Shown one piece after another: positions 46,048 through 55,357 of a stretch of DNA of 64,000 bases. Under the pieces are notes generated by a model. It saw nothing but the letters and a program-made list of their open reading frames with translations. It was not told where the DNA came from and did no database searches. The first letter of the stretch is position 1. Each line of letters opens with the position of its first letter. The position numbers were made by a program, and so were the translations under genes. This DNA is from Flavobacteriaceae bacterium NBU2977 (GTDB lineage: Bacteria > Bacteroidota > Bacteroidia > Flavobacteriales > Flavobacteriaceae): positions 1 to 64,000 of the forward strand of contig JAIOUW010000004.1 in NCBI GenBank assembly GCA_019931105.1, read 5' to 3'.

Positions 46048-46110
46048 TATAAAATTTAGCCATCCCCGGTATCTTCCTTGTGAAGAACGAAAATAGAATT
46101 AATGTCTTGA

Positions 46111-46141
46111 AAGCATCCTTTTTATATAGGATGCTTTTTTA
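46111..46141 (+). terminator. Terminator after pdhC
   Basis: Stem AAGCATCCT / AGGATGCTT with an 8-base AT loop, followed by a T run. Confidence 0.85.
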
Positions 46142-46160
46142 CCTTTGAAAAAAAATCGAA

Positions 46161-47264
46161 ATGAAGGCATTCCTCCCGATTATGTTATTTTTTCTGCTCA
46201 TGGATTGCGGTTCCTCCAAAGTGGAGCAAAATGTGACCCTCCATGATAGAGAGACGACCAGCTCTAAGAAAATAATGAAATCTTTTGAGAAATCAGCCGA
46301 TGTAGATGAAAGGGCTAAAGAGATTCATGAAATTCGAACAGAGGCATCTCAACCCAAAACCATGACCGGTGAGACGGCTCAAATCAAACTTCCTTCAGGA
46401 GATACTTCCCGGGAGCGTATCGAGGAAATAATGAACTATTTGACATCCGATGAGCTGCAAGGTCGCGATTCCGGTAGTGAAGGTATTGAAAAGGCCGCCA
46501 ATTATATCGCAGCTATTTTCGAAGCCAATAATATTGCACCCTATTTCAATAACTATCGAGACACGCTTTCCAATTTTGACAAAACGGCATTCAATGTCGT
46601 GGGTTATTTGGAGGGTAGCGATAATAAACTAAAAAATGAGTTTATTATCATAGGTGCACATTACGATCACATAGGAATATTAGAGCCAAAAGATGGCGAC
46701 AATATTGCCAATGGGGCCAATGATAATGCTTCGGGTACTACTACCGTACTTGAACTTGCCCGACATTTCGCAAACTCTAGATCGAACCGAAGAAGTATTA
46801 TTTTCGCCCTTTTCAGTGCCGAGGAAAAAGGCCTTTTGGGATCTAAGCATCTTGCGCAAAAATTGAAGGAGCAAGAGATAGACCTTTATACCATGCTCAA
46901 TTTCGAAATGGTCGGGGTGCCCTTGGTCGACAAGAATTATTTCATGTATGTTACGGGCTATGAAGAATCGAATCTCGCGGGAGTGGGCAATATGTATGTG
47001 GGTTCCAATCTAATCGGGTTTTTACCGCAGGCCAAGGAATACAACCTCTTCAAGAGATCTGACAATTACCCGTTTCACGAGGTTTTCAATGTACCCTCGC
47101 AAACCTTTTGTACTTTCGATTTTACAAATTTCGACCATTACCACCAAGTCGGCGATGAGGTCGGATTAATGGATTTCGATCATATGGCCGAGGTGGTCAA
47201 AAAGTCGATTCCATTGATCCAAAGTATCTCGAACTCCATGACGAAAATGATCAAATACAAGTAA
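46161..47264 (+). CDS. M28 family metallopeptidase
   Basis: A 367-aa exported zinc aminopeptidase-like protein. It has an N-terminal hydrophobic signal with a possible lipobox at Cys16 (LLMDC); the Asp before Cys is atypical, so lipidation is uncertain. A charged linker (about residues 20-75) precedes the peptidase domain. Zinc ligands are visible in GAHYDHIG, GANDNASGTT and FSAEEKGLLGS. A later NYPFHE segment supplies the last His. It probably trims peptides in the periplasm. Its stop shares one base with the ATG of the following SDR gene, so the two are co-translated. Confidence 0.9.
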   Translation: MKAFLPIMLFFLLMDCGSSKVEQNVTLHDRETTSSKKIMKSFEKSADVDERAKEIHEIRTEASQPKTMTGETAQIKLPSGDTSRERIEEIMNYLTSDELQGRDSGSEGIEKAANYIAAIFEANNIAPYFNNYRDTLSNFDKTAFNVVGYLEGSDNKLKNEFIIIGAHYDHIGILEPKDGDNIANGANDNASGTTTVLELARHFANSRSNRRSIIFALFSAEEKGLLGSKHLAQKLKEQEIDLYTMLNFEMVGVPLVDKNYFMYVTGYEESNLAGVGNMYVGSNLIGFLPQAKEYNLFKRSDNYPFHEVFNVPSQTFCTFDFTNFDHYHQVGDEVGLMDFDHMAEVVKKSIPLIQSISNSMTKMIKYK

Positions 47265-47944
47265 TGGCAAACGTTATCATAACGGGCTCGAGCCGTGGCA
47301 TCGGTTTCGAATTGGTCAAACTTTTTGCGGATGATGGCCATAAGGTATTGGCATTGTCGCGAAATGAAAGGCCGGTCGCCGATTTGAACCATTCAAATAT
47401 CAACTGTTTACCGTTCGATTTATCGATAGACGATGATTTGAAAAAGTTGGATGATATGCTCCAAGGCGATTGGGCCCACGTCGATATTTTGATAAACAAT
47501 GCCGGAAGATTGTTGAACAAGCCTTTTTTGGAAACTACGGCGACCGAGTTTGAAATGGTATATAGGGTCAATGTATTCGGAGTGGCTCGACTTACTAAAA
47601 AGGTGCTTCCCAAGATGGGAAAAAATGGCCATGTCATAACGATAAGTTCAATGGGAGGCGTGCAGGGCAGTGTTAAATTTCCCGGCCTTTCCGCTTATAG
47701 TTCTAGCAAGGGCGCCGTAATAACCTTGACAGAACTTTGGGCCGAAGAATTCAAGGAAACCGGTCCGTCGTTCAACGTTCTGGCCTTGGGCGCGGTACAG
47801 ACCGAAATGTTGGCCGAAGCCTTTCCGGGCTATAAAGCACCGACAACGGCTTTGGAAATGGCCAAGTATATCAAAGATTTTGCCCTGAACGGCCAAAAAC
47901 TGTACAATGGCAAATTACTTCAAGTCAGTAACAGTACACCTTGA
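47264..47944 (+). CDS. Short-chain dehydrogenase/reductase
   Basis: A 226-aa SDR with the classical Rossmann motif GSSRGIGFEL (about residues 6-15), NNAG in LINNAGRL, an active-site Ser in TISSMGG, and YSSSKGA (Tyr-x-x-x-Lys). The cofactor and substrate cannot be read from the sequence. It is on the same transcript as the M28 peptidase (1-base overlap) and convergent with the next gene pair. Confidence 0.92.
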   Translation: MANVIITGSSRGIGFELVKLFADDGHKVLALSRNERPVADLNHSNINCLPFDLSIDDDLKKLDDMLQGDWAHVDILINNAGRLLNKPFLETTATEFEMVYRVNVFGVARLTKKVLPKMGKNGHVITISSMGGVQGSVKFPGLSAYSSSKGAVITLTELWAEEFKETGPSFNVLALGAVQTEMLAEAFPGYKAPTTALEMAKYIKDFALNGQKLYNGKLLQVSNSTP

Positions 47945-47960
47945 TTTTTTCATTGAAGTG

Positions 47961-48314
47961 CTATTTTTTTACCAGTACGGCACATTGATTTCCAAAAACC
48001 CCGGCAATTCCCGCCGCTAGACCACCTACGATTCCTGTAATTAATAGCAATAGATTTACATTTCCTTCCAAAGGGAATAAAACGGCAATTTTCTTTGCCA
48101 TTATAAAATCATTGGCACTGCTGATGGAATAGGCATAGGAGATCCAAAAAAGGGCTATAGCCAAGAATGGGACCATGAAAACCGCCATTCTTTTAAGTGG
48201 AATGAAAAGGCCGCTCAAAAAGGCCGCCAGCATAACCCCCCACCAGGGTAGTAATTCAGAAAAGACCGCTGCGAGGACCAACGTAATTATGAAATTGAGT
48301 AATTTTTTTCTCAT
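47961..48314 (-). CDS. Small inner-membrane protein, unknown function
   Basis: A 117-aa hydrophobic protein with about three to four membrane helices (near residues 7-40, 43-62, 88-110) and an N-terminal MRKK that would face the cytoplasm. I do not recognise a family. Its ATG overlaps the stop of the upstream penicillin acylase-like gene by 4 bases, so the two are translationally coupled, which suggests a linked role. Confidence 0.8.
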   Translation of the reverse strand: MRKKLLNFIITLVLAAVFSELLPWWGVMLAAFLSGLFIPLKRMAVFMVPFLAIALFWISYAYSISSANDFIMAKKIAVLFPLEGNVNLLLLITGIVGGLAAGIAGVFGNQCAVLVKK

Positions 48315-50728
48315 GGCTTGGGATTTAGTTCTTGGGTAAACAGCACATTTTGCGCTTGGTCTTTGCTTTGCATGAAATCGAGTTCAAGATAGTTTCCGGC
48401 GGCCCAGATATCGATAAAATCGTCGTAGTATTTACTTCCGGGATTTCCTGACTGTCCGCCCGGATATACACCAAAGGCCTTTGGCGGAGAGCTCATTTCA
48501 ACGATCATTCGCCAAGAGGGGCCATGATCTTTTTTGGTAGCATTCACGATTCCACTGTTGCCCCCGATGGGTAGATCAAACCTTGAAAATGCAGGTAGGG
48601 CCTGTAGCAAATGCCCGACGAACGTGGCTTTGTAATCTCCCCAATCAATATCACCGTTTTTAATTTTCCATGCCTGAAGATCTTGCACGGCTTGCTTAAA
48701 AGAAAGCAAGAAAAGGTCTTTCGCGGTTTCCTTTTCAGGAGTGTCCAAAAGATCCATAAAGGTATCATCAGGATTGTTTTTTAAAAGATGTACGGTTTGA
48801 TATTGAAACGGATTGGCCAAGGCCAAGTCTTCGACTTTCAATTCATCCCATGTAAGGGGCACTAATTTATTCCACCAGGCTTCCCATATCGAAGGGCCGA
48901 TTTTTTCAATGTCATTGTTGAAATCCCAATTTTTCAGATCCTCTAACATTTCTGACTCCTCAGTGCTCAAGGCAGAAACATCCATGTTTTCGATCATATG
49001 CGGTAACAGTTCGGCCGCCTTGAGGTTATAATTATTGTTATGAAGGTCTTTGAAATCTTGAATATCGAATTTTTCCTTTGATTTGAAAAAATCGTTGATT
49101 ACGCGATTTCTATAGGTCTCGTACCCGTCATTGAAAACATAATAAGGGTACGATTCGTCGACCGGATGTTGATTTGCCGAACTCACGAATCCCCTTTCGG
49201 GATTTTTGATGTGCGCATTGTGTTCCTGGGGAATAAAACCGTTCCAATCATGGTCGGGGTTGCTTCCATCCATCAAGAATTTGCCCTGTCCTTCCCATTT
49301 ATTGGGAAACATGCCTTGGATCCAAAGGGCGATATCACCAGTAGCAGAGGCAAAAACAAAATTTTGGGCCGGGGCGACATGGTGTTTCAACGCACCCATG
49401 TATCCATCGTAATCCTTGGCTTTGTTAAGCTCTAGAAACGTACGTTGGTTATTGCCCCCGATATGGCCCGTCCATTGCATGGCATAGCCTATTTTTTGAC
49501 TATTGCCCTTAAAATCGGAATCATAGCTCACAGGACCGTGATGTGTATAGACGACGGTATCAAAGACCGTTTTTCCATCTCTGACCTTGATTTCCTCAAT
49601 ACGTTTGGTAGTTTTCTTTAACTGCCCATCATATCGATATGCGTTTCGGTCTTCATTCTCGAATTCGATCTTGTACCAATCTTTGACATCGCGGGTAGCG
49701 TTGGTAACCCCCCAGGAAATATCATTGTTGAAACCGATGATAATGCCCAGAGCTCCGGGAAGACTGACCCCGAAGGTATTCTTTTCAGGTGTCGCCAATT
49801 GCATGGCATACCATATCGAGGGCAACTTAAGACCGAGATGCGGATCATTGGCCAGAATAGTGTTGCCCGAATACGATTTTTCAGGGGCCACTGCCCAATT
49901 GTTGCTTCCATTATCCGGATCGGGCTTTTCCATAGTCTCGGAAATAGAATCCAAAGGAAGTTCGCCCTTTGGGATATCATGGGCCAAAACCTCCCAATCG
50001 CTCCAATCACGTTCTTTGGGAATTACGGGGTCTATGGTATCAAAGAAATCGGGATAGAGCAGGTCAAAACGCTCTTTGCCATATTTTTTCAAAAAGTTCG
50101 TGTATTCAAGATCCGAATCACCACCGGCCAACATATCGGTCATGTACATTAGCAACAAAGCGGTTTTTTTGGTGGTCCAAGGTTCTGGACTATAATCGAG
50201 CAACTTATACTCTACCGGGTAGTCAGAGGGATCCAATTGTGCAATATATTGGTTGGCACCGTCTCTGTAAGCTTCTATAAACTGTCGGGTTTCAGGGTCT
50301 TCCTGCATTTTTTTTAGGGCATTCTCGGCACCGAAGACCATGCCTTTGCGACGTTGACCTCTGTCAAAATTGATCGCTACCTCACCGATAAGTTCAGAAA
50401 TTCGTCCGGCCGCGGCATGGGTCTGGAACTCCATCTGCCATAATCTGTGTCTGGCCGTGATGTAACCTTGGGCAAAGTAAAGGTCATGGTCGTTTTCGGC
50501 AAAAACGTGCGGAATCAAATGTTTGTCGTAATGTACTGTTACGGGTTTTTCCAATCCTACCAACTCAAGTCCGTCAGTTTCACCCGACTCACTTTTGTCA
50601 TTTTGCCATATACCATGGGCGGGATCTAAAAATTTTCCCAAAGGAGGAATGCTCCCAAACTTCGTATTCAAACCATAATAAATGCCAAGTGCCAGCAAGA
50701 GCGATAAAACAAATTTTAGAAATTTCAT
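48311..50728 (-). CDS. Penicillin acylase family protein
   Basis: An 805-aa Ntn-hydrolase of the S45 family, made as a precursor that cuts itself into alpha and beta subunits. An N-terminal membrane segment or signal (about residues 4-20) precedes the alpha part, with GYITARHRLWQME and AYRDGANQYI. The new N-terminal Ser of the beta part is in DNGSNNWAVAPEKS, followed by LANDPHLGLKLPSIWY and GVSLPGALGIIIGFN. Family members cleave amide bonds in beta-lactams, acyl-homoserine lactones or other acyl amides; the substrate here is unknown. It is coupled with the small membrane protein downstream. Confidence 0.93.
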   Translation of the reverse strand: MKFLKFVLSLLLALGIYYGLNTKFGSIPPLGKFLDPAHGIWQNDKSESGETDGLELVGLEKPVTVHYDKHLIPHVFAENDHDLYFAQGYITARHRLWQMEFQTHAAAGRISELIGEVAINFDRGQRRKGMVFGAENALKKMQEDPETRQFIEAYRDGANQYIAQLDPSDYPVEYKLLDYSPEPWTTKKTALLLMYMTDMLAGGDSDLEYTNFLKKYGKERFDLLYPDFFDTIDPVIPKERDWSDWEVLAHDIPKGELPLDSISETMEKPDPDNGSNNWAVAPEKSYSGNTILANDPHLGLKLPSIWYAMQLATPEKNTFGVSLPGALGIIIGFNNDISWGVTNATRDVKDWYKIEFENEDRNAYRYDGQLKKTTKRIEEIKVRDGKTVFDTVVYTHHGPVSYDSDFKGNSQKIGYAMQWTGHIGGNNQRTFLELNKAKDYDGYMGALKHHVAPAQNFVFASATGDIALWIQGMFPNKWEGQGKFLMDGSNPDHDWNGFIPQEHNAHIKNPERGFVSSANQHPVDESYPYYVFNDGYETYRNRVINDFFKSKEKFDIQDFKDLHNNNYNLKAAELLPHMIENMDVSALSTEESEMLEDLKNWDFNNDIEKIGPSIWEAWWNKLVPLTWDELKVEDLALANPFQYQTVHLLKNNPDDTFMDLLDTPEKETAKDLFLLSFKQAVQDLQAWKIKNGDIDWGDYKATFVGHLLQALPAFSRFDLPIGGNSGIVNATKKDHGPSWRMIVEMSSPPKAFGVYPGGQSGNPGSKYYDDFIDIWAAGNYLELDFMQSKDQAQNVLFTQELNPKP

Positions 50729-50826
50729 ATGCAGGGAAAATTATGAGTCCGAATGTACTAAATGGACGTAGCTTGAACAACACTTAACCATGATTTTGTC
50801 AATCAGATATGATCTGGTTTTACGGA

Positions 50827-51279
50827 CTAAAGTAACATCTTCTCAAAACAAACACTGTTTTCAACCCCTGAGTACTGTCCATAATTGGGGATCACTACAT
50901 ACCCATTTTTCATGTAAAGAGCAATGGCCTCGGGTTGGCGTTTGCCGGTTTCCAATACGCACTTTTTGTAGTATAGTTCTTTGGCCCATAGCTCAAGACC
51001 CAATAATATTTTGGTGGCAATGCCTTTGCCCCGTTGATGGGGCAAAACGTACATACGTTTGACTTCCATTGAACCGGGTTCGATTTCTTTGATGGCCCCG
51101 CACCCAACAGGTTTATCATTTTCGTAGGCCACCAGCGCATATTTTATATCAGTGATCTTGTTGAACTGATCATAGAAGGCATGATCGTTACCATCTCGTT
51201 GCGCCAAATCGGCATCGAGACGGGCAACCAAATTCTGGAAATCTATGTTCTCTGAATCAGTTCTTGACAGCTGTATCAT
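50827..51279 (-). CDS. GNAT family N-acetyltransferase
   Basis: A 150-aa acetyltransferase with the acetyl-CoA loop in VLPHQRGKGIATKIL (Q/R-x-x-G-x-G/A; about residues 77-91) preceded by the strand MEVKRMYV. The C-terminal part LYMKNGYVVIPNYGQY fits the family. The substrate is unknown. It is a single gene on the minus strand, divergent from the SprT-like gene. Confidence 0.88.
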   Translation of the reverse strand: MIQLSRTDSENIDFQNLVARLDADLAQRDGNDHAFYDQFNKITDIKYALVAYENDKPVGCGAIKEIEPGSMEVKRMYVLPHQRGKGIATKILLGLELWAKELYYKKCVLETGKRQPEAIALYMKNGYVVIPNYGQYSGVENSVCFEKMLL

Positions 51280-51342
51280 TTATTATCTTTTCGAAAGGAC
51301 ATATTACGTAAAGTTACGAATCGTTTAATTCCTATTTTTGCC

Positions 51343-51948
51343 ATGATGGATCACATTCTTCAAAAATACGTGCCCGAAAGGGCGGTAGAACCCTCTTTGC
51401 AGTTGATAAAAAAGTCGGGGGTGCACCTGAAAATTGTAGATAAAAGGGTAACGCGGCATGGAGATTATCGCAAACTGGCCAATGGCAGCCATCAAATAAC
51501 GGTCAATGCCACTTTGAACAAATATCGATTCTTGATTACCTTGATCCATGAAATCGCCCATTTGGTCGCATTTGAAAAGTATGGTCGGTTCATTAAACCC
51601 CATGGTCTTGAATGGAAACGGACTTTTCAATATTTAATGTTGCCTTTTATCAGACCCGAGATATTTCCGACGCGATTGTTGCCCCTTTTGGCGCGGCATT
51701 TCAAGAACCCGAAGGCGAGTAGCGATACCGATGCCAGATTATCGCTAGCTTTGAAAGAATACGATGTACAACATCTTGATATGTCTTTCGTTTTTGAGAT
51801 ACCGCACGGTGGTTTTTTTAGGTTATACAACGGAAAGATCTTCAAAAAGGGCAACAAACGGGTAAAGCGTTATGAATGTGTTGAGGTCGCTACGGGGAGG
51901 ACCTATCTTTTTCAACCAAATGCGGAGGTCGAGATAATCGAAAGTTAG
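51343..51948 (+). CDS. SprT-like zinc metalloprotease domain protein
   Basis: A 201-aa protein with the SprT-family zinc motif LIHEIAHLVAF (His69-Glu70-x-x-His73). The third ligand is probably in the following helix near HGLEWK. The C-terminal half has a small beta-rich region (FEIPHGGFFRLYNGKIFKKG ... YLFQPNAEVEIIES). Function is unproven; eukaryotic relatives cut DNA-protein crosslinks. Two ATGs stand in a row at the start. A -7-like TATTTTTG (51333-51340) ends just 2 bases before the ATG. A diverged copy of its last codons lies after the stop (52004-52036). Confidence 0.88.
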   Translation: MMDHILQKYVPERAVEPSLQLIKKSGVHLKIVDKRVTRHGDYRKLANGSHQITVNATLNKYRFLITLIHEIAHLVAFEKYGRFIKPHGLEWKRTFQYLMLPFIRPEIFPTRLLPLLARHFKNPKASSDTDARLSLALKEYDVQHLDMSFVFEIPHGGFFRLYNGKIFKKGNKRVKRYECVEVATGRTYLFQPNAEVEIIES

Positions 51949-51952
51949 AAAG

Positions 51953-52036
51953 ATGTGGAAGATTTGGTCGTTCCCTGTTGTCATCCTGAGCGCAGTCGAA
52001 GGGCAACCAAATGCCGAAGTGGAATTAGTTAACTGA
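51953..52036 (+). pseudogene. Duplicate of the sprT-like 3' end with a dispersed repeat
   Basis: At 52004-52036 the reading QPNAEVELVN-stop parallels the true C-terminus QPNAEVEIIES-stop (51913-51948). Over 21 bases the four mismatches all fall at third codon positions. Between the copies lies a 24-base dispersed repeat (51979-52002). A 27-codon frame from ATG 51953 runs through it but is probably chance. It looks like a leftover alternative gene end. Confidence 0.5.
51979..52002. repeat. Dispersed intergenic repeat (GAGCGCAGTCGA core)
   Basis: The segment contains CATCCTGAGCGCAGTCGAAGG. The core GAGCGCAGTCGA recurs at 58791-58802, and a variant recurs inverted at 58838-58850. From memory, such short elements are common between flavobacterial genes. 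Confidence 0.5.
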
Positions 52037-52043
52037 ACAAAGC

Positions 52044-53123
52044 ATGAACAAAAATTATTACGCCGTTTTAATGGCAGGGGGAGTAGGATCACGATTTTGG
52101 CCGATAAGCACTTCGGAGTATCCGAAGCAATTCCATGACATGTTGGGTACTGGGGAAACGTTGATCCAAAAAACATTCAAACGACTCAATAAGTTTGTAC
52201 CTACGGAAAATATTCTCATCTTGACCAATGAGCGGTACAATGAACTGGTATTACAGCAATTGCCGATGGTCAAGCAAGAACAGGTAGTGCTCGAGCCGGC
52301 CATGCGCAATACGGCCCCGTGTATCTTATATGCGGCCTTGAAAATTAAGAAAATGAACCCTGATGGGGTAATGATCGTGGCACCTAGCGACCATTGGATC
52401 GAAGACGAGGATGCCTTTGCCCGAGACGTCACGATTTGTTTCGAGAAATGTATAAAAGAAGAAGTGCTATGCACCTTGGGCATTCAACCGACTTTTCCGA
52501 ACACGGGGTTTGGTTACATTGAATTTGAAAAGGGAGGTGATACTGAATTGAAAAAAGTGCACCAGTTCAGGGAAAAACCCGATTACGAAACGGCCAAGGA
52601 ATTTTTGGACCAAGGAAATTTCCTATGGAATGCCGGAATTTTCATGTGGAGCGTAAACACGATCGTCAATGCCTTTAAAAAATATCAATCGGAACAATAT
52701 CGGTTGTTCGAATCAGGTCTTTCTTGCTATAATACCAATGAAGAGCGGGGTTTTATTTATGAAAATTACCCAAAGGCCGAGAATATTTCGATCGATTATG
52801 CCATATTGGAACCTGCGGAGTCCATTTTTGTGCTTCCGGCGACCTTCGATTGGAACGACTTGGGTACCTGGGGCTCACTTTACGACAAACTCGATAAAGA
52901 TGAAAGTAACAACGCCGTGGTAAACGGCCGGGTCATAGCGGAAGACGCGCAAGGCAATATGATCCGTTCCCCCAAAGGGAAGATCGTTGTGGTGGATAGC
53001 CTGAACGATTATATCATTGTCGATAAGAAAGATGTCCTACTTATCTATCCCAAATCAAAAGAACAGCACATCAAACAAGTTTTGAACAAAGTCAAGGATA
53101 CTTTTGGAGATGAATATGCATAA
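52044..53123 (+). CDS. manC: Mannose-1-phosphate guanylyltransferase
   Basis: A 359-aa nucleotidyltransferase that makes GDP-mannose from mannose-1-phosphate and GTP for surface polysaccharides. The nucleotide-binding signature is LMAGGVGSRFWPISTSEYPKQF (about residues 9-30). Further motifs are APSDHWIEDE, FREKPDYETA, WNAGIFMW and FDWNDLGTWGSLY. It lacks the C-terminal isomerase domain of bifunctional enzymes. It is followed 3 bases later by the DUF389 gene and is probably co-transcribed with it. Confidence 0.95.
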   Translation: MNKNYYAVLMAGGVGSRFWPISTSEYPKQFHDMLGTGETLIQKTFKRLNKFVPTENILILTNERYNELVLQQLPMVKQEQVVLEPAMRNTAPCILYAALKIKKMNPDGVMIVAPSDHWIEDEDAFARDVTICFEKCIKEEVLCTLGIQPTFPNTGFGYIEFEKGGDTELKKVHQFREKPDYETAKEFLDQGNFLWNAGIFMWSVNTIVNAFKKYQSEQYRLFESGLSCYNTNEERGFIYENYPKAENISIDYAILEPAESIFVLPATFDWNDLGTWGSLYDKLDKDESNNAVVNGRVIAEDAQGNMIRSPKGKIVVVDSLNDYIIVDKKDVLLIYPKSKEQHIKQVLNKVKDTFGDEYA

Positions 53124-53126
53124 TAT

Positions 53127-54593
53127 ATGGATCAAGATTTAAACAAAAATAACAATACCCTGCAAGAAAATCAGATTGAAAGCGGGGAGGAAGTAAAAAA
53201 GGACTTTCAGGGTTTGTTGGGCAGTATGAAAAAGTTCTTAAAGGAACTTTTGGATATACGCCCGAACACCGACCAAGAGGCGACCAAAGAAGCGATAATC
53301 GCCGATATTCCGTTTAAGGGGCATACCTCTTGGATTTTGATATGTTCGATTTTTATAGCTTCGGTCGGCTTGAACGCCAATTCTACCGCGGTGGTCATCG
53401 GCGCTATGTTGATATCTCCTTTGATGGGCCCCATATTGGGCATTGGTATGTCTGTCGCCATCAATGATATAGACACGCTAAGACGTTCGTTGAAGAATTT
53501 TGCCGTCATGGTCGTGTTAAGCGTATTGACGGCGTATTTGTTCTTTGAGTTTTTTCCGCTAAGGGACGAATCTTCAGAGCTATTGGCCCGAACGGCACCT
53601 GATATTCGAGATGTACTGATAGCATTTTTTGGTGGTCTGGCCCTTGTAATCGCCCGTGCCAAAAAAGGTACTATTGCCTCGGTCATTTTTGGTGTGGCCA
53701 TTGCTACGGCTTTAATGCCGCCTTTGTGTACGGTCGGTTTTGGATTGGCCATTGGAAATTTTGATTATGCCATGGGCGCCATGTACCTCTTTACCATTAA
53801 TACCATATTTATCGCGCTCGCGACCTTTTTGATTATCAAGCTGTTGCGTTTTCCGATGGTGCGATACGTGAATTCGAAAAGAAGGCGATTGGTGGCGCGG
53901 ATCGCCTCGGCCATCGCTATTTTGGTAATGGTGCCGGCAGGTTTCACTTTTTATGATACGTTGCAAGAGTCGCTCTTTATGAAAGATGCCGACGAATTTA
54001 TCAATGAAAAAGTGGCCCCTTATCAGTTTTCCGGAGAAGGTCGTTTTCTTGAAGATTTTACCGATATCGAGTACAATCATGGTGAAACCCCGATAATTGA
54101 ACTCGTTTTTATGGGCAATGAAAAAGTGCCTGACAATGTCATCGAAACTTGGAAGACCCAAATGGAGGAATTCTCGAAATTAAAAAATTGTGACCTAAGA
54201 ATCATTCAAGGTGGCAATGGTGAGGAAATAGATCAGTTTAAATATGTGAACGAGCTTTACGAGTCGCAAAAAAATATTTTAATGGGCAAGGACGACAAAA
54301 TCAAATTATTGGAGGTCGAGCTCAATAGAATGAAAAAATATGCTGGCAAACAAATTCCGTTTTACAATATAAGTGCCGAAGCCAAGACCAACTATGAAGA
54401 TTTGGCATCGATCGAGTATGACCATGCCATTCGTACCGACTTTAAGAGAATCGATACCGTTATGATTTTTGAACTCAAATGGAACCAAAATGTTTCTAGG
54501 GCCCAGGTGGCCGAGAATAATAAAAAAATACACGAATGGCTAAAAGTTCGCTTGAACGACAGTACCGTTCTGCTTAGGGTGTCAAATAACTAG
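53127..54593 (+). CDS. DUF389 family integral membrane protein
   Basis: A 488-aa membrane protein of the DUF389 (TIGR00341-like) family. Several helices lie at about residues 65-275, with the family pattern NSTAVVIGAMLISPLMGPIL, FGGLALVIARAKKGTIASVI and GVAIATALMPPLCTVGFGLA. A soluble C-terminal domain (about 280-488) includes a charged coiled-coil stretch near 380-410. The family's function is unknown; transport has been suggested. It overlaps the convergent ABC gene by 4 bases at the 3' ends. Confidence 0.9.
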   Translation: MDQDLNKNNNTLQENQIESGEEVKKDFQGLLGSMKKFLKELLDIRPNTDQEATKEAIIADIPFKGHTSWILICSIFIASVGLNANSTAVVIGAMLISPLMGPILGIGMSVAINDIDTLRRSLKNFAVMVVLSVLTAYLFFEFFPLRDESSELLARTAPDIRDVLIAFFGGLALVIARAKKGTIASVIFGVAIATALMPPLCTVGFGLAIGNFDYAMGAMYLFTINTIFIALATFLIIKLLRFPMVRYVNSKRRRLVARIASAIAILVMVPAGFTFYDTLQESLFMKDADEFINEKVAPYQFSGEGRFLEDFTDIEYNHGETPIIELVFMGNEKVPDNVIETWKTQMEEFSKLKNCDLRIIQGGNGEEIDQFKYVNELYESQKNILMGKDDKIKLLEVELNRMKKYAGKQIPFYNISAEAKTNYEDLASIEYDHAIRTDFKRIDTVMIFELKWNQNVSRAQVAENNKKIHEWLKVRLNDSTVLLRVSNN

Positions 54594-55357
54594 TTGCGCT
54601 CTTCGATATACATCTGACGTACCTTCTTGAAAAGCTCGGAGGAATACACGAAGTTGGTGACCGCTTCATTATCGGTCTTAAAGATTTCGTGTTTGGTGCC
54701 TTCCCACTCTTTTAATCCGTTCTTTAGAAAAACGATTTTTTCACCGATTTCCATTACCGAATTCATATCATGGGTATTGATGACGGTGGTTATGTCATAT
54801 TCTTCGGTAATCTCCTTTATCAGGTTGTCGATGAGAATGGCAGTTTTCGGATCGAGACCCGAATTCGGTTCATCGCAAAAGAGGTATTTCGGGTTCATGA
54901 CGATCGCACGGGCGATGGCGACCCGCTTTTGCATACCTCCTGAAATCTCGGACGGATACTTATGATGGGCATCGATGAGGTTCACCCGTTTCAAAACGAA
55001 ATCGACCCGATCTTGCATCTCCGACCTCGATTGTTTGGTGAACATTTCCATAGGGAACATGACGTTGCCCTCTACCGTGAGGCTATCGAACAACGCACTG
55101 CCCTGAAATACCATGCCCATCTCTTGACGTAGGTCGCGCTGTTCCTTACTTGAAAGCTCATCATATATCTTTCCGTCATACGATATAGTGCCTTCTTCGG
55201 GAGTAAAAAGGCCCAAAAGGCATTTTAGAAAAACGGTTTTTCCCGAACCGCTCTGGCCGATGATCAGGTTGGTTTTTCCCTTGTCGAAAACGCTTGAAAT
55301 CCCTTTTAGTACATGGGCATCGCCAAAAGACTTGTGTATGTTTTTTACTTCTATCAT
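54590..55357 (-). CDS. ABC transporter ATP-binding protein, MlaF type
   Basis: A 255-aa ATPase with Walker A GQSGSGKT (residues 34-41), ABC signature SGGMQKRVAIARA and Walker B LFCDEPNSGLD. The SGGM signature form and the MlaE-type permease partner place it in the Mla/Mce lipid-transport group, which moves phospholipids between membranes. It starts at the base that ends the permease stop, so the two are coupled. An MCE-domain substrate-binding gene is not in the window. Confidence 0.93.
   Translation of the reverse strand: MIEVKNIHKSFGDAHVLKGISSVFDKGKTNLIIGQSGSGKTVFLKCLLGLFTPEEGTISYDGKIYDELSSKEQRDLRQEMGMVFQGSALFDSLTVEGNVMFPMEMFTKQSRSEMQDRVDFVLKRVNLIDAHHKYPSEISGGMQKRVAIARAIVMNPKYLFCDEPNSGLDPKTAILIDNLIKEITEEYDITTVINTHDMNSVMEIGEKIVFLKNGLKEWEGTKHEIFKTDNEAVTNFVYSSELFKKVRQMYIEERN

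Noticed and set aside
51953-52036. A 27-codon ORF starting MWKIWSFPVV
   Set aside because: Its middle is a dispersed repeat and its end is the duplicated sprT-like tail, so the continuous frame is probably accidental.
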